A DNA stretch of 64,000 nt from Vigna angularis (Eukaryota > Streptophyta > Magnoliopsida > Fabales > Fabaceae). The translations under genes and the position numbers were made by a program. The notes beneath the pieces are model-generated. The model ran no database searches. It worked only from the letters and a program-made list of their open reading frames with translations, and was not told the DNA's origin. The stretch spans positions 18,979,501 to 19,043,500 of the forward strand of contig NC_068975.1 of assembly GCF_016808095.1 (NCBI RefSeq), in the 5' to 3' direction. Below are positions 57,401 to 64,000 of this stretch, in pieces. Every line of letters starts with the position of its first letter. Position 1 is the stretch's first letter.

Positions 57401-59993
57401 CCAAAAGGCCAACTTATCCAAGAAGAAGAAAGAGAGAAAGGTAGAGTAGGGTTTGCAGTTTATTGGAAATATGTAACAACAACATATGGGGGAGCACTTG
57501 TACCACTCATATTGTGTGCTGAAATTTTGTTTCAAGTTCTTCAAATTGGAAGCAACTATTGGATGGCTTGGGCAACTCCTATCTCATCTGATGCTGAGCC
57601 AACTGTTGGAGAAAGTGCCCTTATATTTGTATATGTAGCTTTGGCCATAGGAAGTTCTATCTGTGTCCTTGCTAGAGCAACTCTTGTTGCCACAACTGGT
57701 TATAAGACAGCTACTTCACTCTTCAACAACATGCATCTCTGCATTTTCCGTGCTCCAATGTCATTTTTCGATGCCACTCCAAGTGGGAGAATCCTTAATA
57801 GGGTACGTGGGGTGGAACTATGGATGTCACACTATCCATTCCATTTGTTATGATTTTGAGAAGAATATATGAATCCTTCATATATTTTTGATTACCATTG
57901 ATTAGTTAACTATTAGTCACAACAACTTTGCTGGTTGTTCTCACTTTTCAGTGTTTATAGGACGAATTTTCTCAAAAAAATGAAAAAATTCTATGCTCTT
58001 TTCAGGCTTCTACTGATCAAAGTGCAGTGGATACAGACATTCCTTTTCAAACTGGATCGTTAGCTTCCTCTATAGTCCATCTTCTCGGAATTGTAGCAGT
58101 AATGTCTCAAGTTGCATGGCAGGTTTTCATTGTCTTTATTCCTATCACAGCAATCAACATTTGGTATCAGGTATTTTTGTTTTGCACCATGTTGTCTTTG
58201 ATGACAGGATATAAAGATGTGACTGGATCATTTGCCAAATTTATATATCACGCTTTCAGTTGACATCTTAAAAACTTACAATTCATCAGCAATATTATAT
58301 ACCATCAGCCCGGGAACTATCACGTTTAGTTGGGGTATGCAACGCTCCTGTCATTCAGCACTTTTCTGAAACAATATCAGGTGCATCAACCATCAGGAGC
58401 TTTGATCAGGTGCCAAGATTTCAGCAAACAAATATGAAACTGATGGATGGATATTCTCGCCCCAAGTTCAACAATGCTGCTGCTATGGAATGGTTGTGCT
58501 TCCGATTAGATATCTTGTCTTCCATCACATTTGCCTTTTGCTTGATATTCTTGATATCTATTCCACATGGATTCATAGATTCAGGTATGAAACTCAAATC
58601 CAATATCTTATTTACCAATCAAAAGTGTGTGTTCATAACAGGGCACCTGACCATAATCGCGGTACATTTTTTTTCTTGCTTTTGAAGGTATTGCTGGTTT
58701 AGCTGTAACCTATGGCCTTAATCTGAACATTACACAATCATGGATGATATGGGAACTTTGCAGCATGGAGAACAAAATTATATCAGTGGAAAGAATTCTT
58801 CAGTATACTTCAATTCCTAGTGAGCCTCCTCTTGTTGTAGAGGAAAACCGGCCACATGATTCTTGGCCATCATGTGGCAGGATTGATATTCACAACCTGC
58901 AGGTAATTGGACTTCTTAATATGCTTGCATTTTATTATGTTCTTCTTTCGTTGTTGATTTACCAAAATTGAGCCAAGTTACTTGATGAAGGTACGTTACG
59001 CTCCACATATGCCATTTGTGTTGCATGGCTTTACATGCACGTTCCATGGAGGACTTAAAACCGGAATTGTTGGGAGAACAGGAAGTGGTAAATCAACTCT
59101 CATACAAACACTATTCCGAATTGTTGAGCCTACTGTTGGGAGAATTATGATTGATGGCATCAACATCTCATCCATTGGACTTCATGATTTGAGGTCTAGA
59201 CTGAGCATTATCCCTCAGGATCCGACCATGTTTGAAGGTACTGTGAGAAGTAATATGGACCCACTTGAAGAGTACACAGATGAACAAATTTGGGAGGTGA
59301 GTTGGTTTCATTTGTCACACAAGAAGAGACTGGATTCTATCCAAAACATTTCACTTGTGGTTGTTCTTCAAATTAGCAGTTTCTTCATATTGGAATTCTC
59401 TTATGTAGGCCCTTGATAAGTGCCAACTTGGAGATGAAGTCAGAAGGAAAGAAGGAAAACTGGACTATGCAGGTTTGTCTCATAACTTTGTTGAACATAA
59501 ATCTACATGAATTTAGTTTAAACATATTCAGAATGGATGCTGCAGTCTGTGAGGATGGAGAAAATTGGAGTATGGGTCAGAGGCAATTGGTATGTCTTGG
59601 TAGAGTACTGCTTAAGAAGAGTAAGGTCTTGGTGCTAGATGAAGCTACTGCATCAGTTGACACAGCTACAGATAATTTGATTCAGCAAACTCTTAGGCAA
59701 TACTTTTCTGATTGCACAGTCATTACAATTGCCCATAGAATAACTTCTGTCATTGATAGTGATATGATTCTACTACTTAATCAAGGTGGGAAGAGGCTTT
59801 AACATTACATTCTTCTTTGAACTTAAATCACTTGAATGTACATTTGTTCATGATTTCAATGGACATTGTTGCAGGACTTATTGAGGAGTATGATTCCCCA
59901 GCAAGGTTGCTAGAGGACAACTTTTCTTCTTTTGCTCAACTTGTGGCAGAGTACACCACAAGGTCCAATTCCAGTTTTGACCAACTAAAATAA
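54460..59993 (+). CDS. ABCC3-like: ABC transporter, subfamily C (MRP type), ABCC3-like
   Basis: Ten exons fit GT-AG rules and one open frame of 1499 aa: 54460-56817, 56977-57063, 57152-57802, 58006-58170, 58290-58584, 58688-58902, 58991-59296, 59409-59472, 59546-59785 and 59875-59993 (TAA). The layout is that of a full-length MRP: hydrophobic TMD0 (about 20-200), TMD1 (about 305-600), NBD1 with Walker [10 protein letters not shown] (656-664) and signature L-S-G-G-Q (746), linker, TMD2 (about 900-1190), and NBD2 with Walker A 1285-1293, W-S-M-G-Q (1388-1392), Walker B D1412-E1413 and H-loop H1444. NBD1 Walker B ends D-D rather than D-E, as usual in ABCC proteins. The family pumps glutathione conjugates and other organic anions into the vacuole by ATP hydrolysis; the substrate here cannot be read from sequence. 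For exon 9 I chose the acceptor GCTGCAG (59545) over the one at 59531, because only it keeps the frame. Length and motifs suggest a functional gene. Confidence 0.93.
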
Positions 59994-60735
59994 GAGTTTT
60001 TCCTTTTTTCATCTTTGTTTGAATGACATCAAGTCGGGGAAATTACAAGGATAATCAGTGTGTTTTTACTTTCATTTTTAATAGAATATCATCCTATTGT
60101 TCTCTTTAAATAACAATTGAAAAAACCCCAATGGTATCATTTTTAGCCAATTAATTTGTGGCTCAATTGATATCATAGGTTGAACTTGTGAGAGGGTATT
60201 AACTTCTAATGTCGCAACCCAAAATATTCTAAGTCCCTTTTTAGTTTGGGCCGATGTGTTCAAAGTGATCTTACCTTTTTCGAAAGTTCATTGTTGTCCT
60301 ATATTTCGTAAAAGACGTTTCAAGTTGGCCCTGTTCGCTTACAGTGTTAAAAATACTACCGGCCGTAATGATGTGGCAACTATGACCTGTCCAATTTTTT
60401 GTTACGTGACAACTGTGACCCAATTGATGTGGCAATATTAATGTAGAAGGAAAGGAAGACACCGTGAAACCCTAATTTCCCTAAGGACAGAAACCCTTGT
60501 GCTACCACCGTGAAACCCTAGTTGCCCCCGCTGCCGCAGAACGAAACATGCCACCACCAAACCCTCACGCCAGTGTGTCCTTCATCCACGTCTTCTTTGC
60601 AAAGAGCAAAAGCCTAGAACAAGAGCTTTTTCTTCGTGCATCACTGATCAAACGTGTTGTGCCACCATGGGTTGTCGCGAGTCAGAGTGTAGAATCATGA
60701 AGGCTCTCTCACATAAACATTGCACATCAATTAGG
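59994..60735. other. Downstream of the ABCC gene, no gene recognised
   Basis: The first part should hold the 3' UTR; no clear AATAAA is present before about 60080. From about 60190 the text (GTCCTATATTTCG, GGCCCTGTTCGC, repeated GAAACCCTA) looks like a TIR transposon arm, but a matching partner is not convincing. Confidence 0.45.
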
Positions 60736-60884
60736 TTTGCTGTAAGACCCGAATAAAATAAAAATACCTTTTATTTCACTTTTTTTATATTTTCTAGTAT
60801 TATATAATTACTTATGATGGGATATTGGATGATAAAAGTAATTAGGGAGATAGATTAAAATTAATTAAATATTATTGTCATTAT

Positions 60885-62275
60885 TGTTAAAAAAGAATGG
60901 CTTAGGTTCTCACACGAAGAGGGGAGTCAATTGGTGATGCGTAAAAATATAAGCTTTCAAAAACTTTTTCGCAAAATAGGATGTTTTTACGCTTTTCTTG
61001 AATCGCAAGTAAAATGATATGTAATGCAGCAATTCACTTAATCAAATACACAAACAGTTTAATCGACTATAATGAAAAAGTGTAGGGATTAGAAAATTCA
61101 AACGCTGGCTTTTATACTGATTCGGCCAAGCCTACGTCTAGTGTCCTTCCAACCACAGGAAGCAAATGCACTATAAAGATCAAGGTTTTTACAGCGACCT
61201 CAAGTCAAAAATGTAAAACACATCTCTAACCCTCTAATATAATATAGGCAGTAAACAATACAAACACGCAACAAGAACACCGTCTTCTGTTGTCAACCCC
61301 TTTGAGTCACCCTCAAAGTCAAGAACACAGTTCTTCTTCCTGCAAGCACCATAGGGAATCCAAGCCAATCTTCACAGATTGCAAATTCTTGATCACGCAG
61401 ATTACACCTTTTTGTGCAGATAGATCAGACGTTCAAACCCACCAAATATTGCTTCCCAAGAAACCTCTAAGCCTTGATCACCACGGTCAATCTCTGGTTC
61501 TTGGAGCTTTTCTTTTCCTCTGTAAGACACACACCGTTCTCTAAAAGTTATGAAAATGTTAATTCTCCAAAAGTTCTTACAGAATTCAAATCAGCGTCAA
61601 TTTATATCATTACACACATCAGACACATTTTAATCGATTTAGCTATTAATCTAGTCGAATACACTTTACAGTTATAACAGACTAACAACAATGACAACAT
61701 TTAATTGAATGCACATTTAATACAATCGACTCATAATAAATGTTTGGTCAACTTATTTAAAAATATGACCATTATGTCAATTGTGACAAGCATTTAACAG
61801 TTTTCAAAAACTTAACAGACTTAATCGAATACAAGAAGCATATAGTCAATTAAGTAAAAACACTTAGAACAATTTTTGAAAACTTTTCTCTTCAAAATAT
61901 CTCACAGCACACTTGAAAAGAGTTTGTGCAAACCCACGAGTTTTAATCGATTCATCCCATAATGTAATTTACTTAAAACTGTTGTTTTGCCACACAATAA
62001 AGTTCAACCAAAGTGCTTGTGGTTTTTCATTTCTGAACACTTATGTTATGCATACACATATAAAATCACATATTAAACATAGTGTTATGCTTTAAACAAC
62101 ACAATAATGTTCACACATATGCTTGTACAGATATAACACAGTAAGCAAAAGCATATAACATGTGCAGCACAGTATACACATGTGTTATTATTAATTATGT
62201 GTTGTCATCATCAAAAACACAGTCATCACTGAGATTGTGTGAGTTTAGCTAAACTTGTGCTCTCCCTTATCAACA
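60885..62275 (-). mobile_element. Sirevirus-like solo LTR (minus orientation)
   Basis: The minus strand begins TGTTGATAAGGGAGAGC (62275) and ends TTCTTTTTTAACA (60885). It has the perfect duplication attat (60880-60884 and 62276-62280). The inner tail ACCAATTGACTCCCCTCTT is the sirevirus LTR signature. TCGA-centred sites occur (near 61050, 61632, 61655 and 61945). Length is 1391 bp. Confidence 0.82.
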
Positions 62276-62722
62276 ATTATAATATTTTAAAATGTCTTAA
62301 ATAAGGTTTATAAATTTATGTTGTGGTATCCAATCGGTGAATTAACTTTGATTTAGTGTTTGGTTGTGAGTGTCTAAGTGACATGGTCTCTCCATCGATT
62401 CCCACGGCCAACAAATCTTTTTCGATTTGATTGATTATCTTTTAGTATTAGAAGAGAGAAGAAACTATAGAGGTAGGGCCGGTTGTGCATTTCCACCAAC
62501 AGGAGTTGAGATTTAATCTCTTTCTCCATGCAGGTCAAGTACGTAGGCAAGGAGAGAGAAAAAGTTTCTTTTCTTCTTATTTTGGGTAGCACATTCGTTC
62601 AAGAGGAGCTTTCTAGCTCTCCTTCAAGTTGGATTCAAGACATAGATTTGCATGTGTAAGTGGGATGGTTAATTAGGAAGAGTATTTTAGGGAAGTTTTG
62701 TAAGTTTAGAAAGTGTTGAGAT

Positions 62723-63640
62723 TATTGATAGGGGGAGCACTGGTTTAGCTGAACCTACAATCTCAGAGCTTCTGGTTTTTTATGATGACAACACAATTAG
62801 TAACACATGTGTTTATGTGTTACATGTTCATTACTTTCATGATTATGATTATTTGATCATTGCAATTCACTATGTTATATATGTGAGATTTAATCTGTGA
62901 TTGCATGAAAATTGTTTTGGAAAAGAAAAACCACATGCACTTTAGTTGAACTTAAATTGTGTAGCAAAACAGCAGTTTTAAGTCGACTTCATTATGAAGT
63001 AAGTCGATTAAAACTTGTGGCTTTGCACAAACTTTTTCAAAGTGTGCTGTGAGAATATTTGAAGAGAAAGTTTTTCAAAACTATATTTTTAACTGTTACA
63101 AAGTCAACTATGTGCGCTAGCCATTCGACTAAGTTTGTTATGTTTTGAAATTATGTTAATGCTTGTCTTAAAGTGTCTAACGACTATATTTTTAAATATG
63201 TTTGACCAAGCATTAATTGTGAAACAACTGCATTAATTGCGTAATCAATTAATTGCTATGACTGCTACTAATTGTTATAAATGTCATGAGTGTATTCGAC
63301 TTCATTAGTGGCAAAGTCGACTGAAGAGCGTCAGAATTGTGAAAAACTATATATTGACGCAAATTTGAATTCTATAAGAAGTTTTGAGAATCTAACGAAT
63401 TGTGTGATAATTTTCATATTAGTGTTGTCTTACAGATTTGGGAAAAACTCCAAGAACTCTTAAAGAAGACCGTGGTTTTCATCTTTGAAGATAGCTTGAA
63501 GAGCAAGGATTGTGTGCTTTTACTATCTAATCAAATGTGCACTGAAGGTGTCTGTTTTGGTGATCAGGAATTCAATCTTGTGAAGATTGGTGTTGTTGCC
63601 CTATTGTGACTACAGGAAGAGGACGTGTTGCGTTCTAGAT
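62723..63640 (+). repeat. Truncated sirevirus-like LTR (plus orientation)
   Basis: From TATTGATAGGGGGAGCAC it aligns, in opposite orientation, with 62275-61340 (shared words TTTAGCT, GATGACAACACA, TTGACGC and GTGAAGATTGG). TCGA sites here are mostly AGTCGACTT-type. The alignment ends near 63640, before the U5 end, and no flanking duplication was found, so it is a fragment. Confidence 0.68.
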
Positions 63641-63741
63641 TCGGTTATAATAAATGGAAGTTTTTATTTAAATTGCAATGGTATCAGTGTTATGTATAAA
63701 AAAATGTAAACATATGGCATCCCAAAATTTGGGGTGTTACA

Positions 63742-64000
63742 TTTGCCACGTAACGAAAAATTAGACAAAGGGTGTTGCTCCCTCCACCACCACTTCTTGC
63801 TCCCTTCACCTCCCCATTCCTGTTTTATCACTCCCTCCACCTTCTTATTCCTGTTTTACCCTTCAGTACAATTTTATTTATAGAGTTAATATTTTTTAAC
63901 TTTTACCCACTTCAATCCCCTACATGAATGCGATGGTCTGGTTTATGCTTAACCAATAAGCATTTGTTATTGACAGTTATGTTGTTTCTTTCTCTCTTCG
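63742..64000. other. Right edge, no gene recognised
   Basis: C/T-rich text (CTCCCTCCACC, CTTCACCTCCCC) without frames of interest. Confidence 0.5.

Larger units (their letters stand above)
60741..63741. mobile_element. Gypsy LTR-like block (probable solo LTR) with two nested sirevirus-like LTR relics
   Basis: It starts TGTAAGACCCGAATAA and ends TTTGGGGTGTTACA, with the perfect duplication tttgc at 60736-60740 and 63742-63746. Terminal words match Tekay-type LTR ends such as that at 18346. Its own sequence is 60741-60884, about 62281-62722 and the last 100 bp; the rest is inserted. No coding region is seen. Confidence 0.72.

Noticed and set aside
63681..63693. A PBS-like CAATGGTATCAG after the truncated LTR
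   Set aside because: No LTR end is adjacent and the LTR alignment stops about 40 bp earlier; the match is short and probably chance.
60380..63790. A TIR pair formed by TTTTTTGTTACGTGAC near 60400 and its complement near 63755
   Set aside because: Similarity is limited to about 30 bp and does not extend outward, so I do not call an element.

Overview
This is nuclear DNA from a flowering plant, most likely a legume (Phaseoleae such as Vigna, Phaseolus or Glycine). The genus is inference, from the SIRE-like copia elements with a third ORF, the Athila and Tekay-type gypsy elements and the Mutator-like elements. The window is mostly a transposon graveyard of nested insertions around one intact host gene, an ABCC (MRP3-like) transporter at 54460-59993 (+). 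I see no rRNA, tRNA, CRISPR array or bacterial-type operon.

1-19 kb: a decayed Ty3/gypsy chromovirus lies on the minus strand (LTR near 18346, gag, protease, RT/RNase H, integrase running off the left edge). It is split by a complete sirevirus-type copia element, El1 (1177-13926, minus, TSD catgc). El1 has open gag and pol frames and is itself split by a young gag-only element, El2 (3801-7702, plus, TSD gtaga). A solo Athila-like LTR (16143-17443) also sits in the gypsy gag.

19-29.6 kb: AT-rich DNA with a non-autonomous MULE (20229-21821, 9-bp TSD), a MULE transposase pseudogene (22401-24795), a small GC-rich TIR element (about 25118-26110) and a copia gag relic (minus, about 27340-28373).

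29.6-51.4 kb: a large MULE (29652-47158, 9-bp TSD tttattaat) has been filled by an Athila-like gypsy element (30672-45877, TSD aacca). That element holds a solo LTR, an LTR-like fragment and a second copy of the sirevirus, El3 (37055-45871, plus, TSD tcaac). A further TIR element (47172 to about 51437) contains a sirevirus solo LTR, which contains an Athila solo LTR.

51.4-64 kb: AT-rich DNA, the ABCC gene with ten inferred exons (1499 aa), then a gypsy LTR-like block (60741-63741, TSD tttgc) holding two sirevirus-like LTR relics in inverted orientation.

The most interesting system is the sirevirus group. (a) In all three elements the Gag and Pol frames are separated by a stop and a short spacer that looks like a 72-89 nt intron; splicing would join the frames, retention would give Gag only. 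(b) ORF3 (377 codons) is preceded by a miniature copy of the LTR promoter layout: TCGA-centred palindromes, then a TATA-like box. (c) El2 (no pol) and El3 (broken gag, pol and ORF3) have nearly identical LTRs, so both probably inserted already defective and were mobilised by proteins from intact relatives such as El1.
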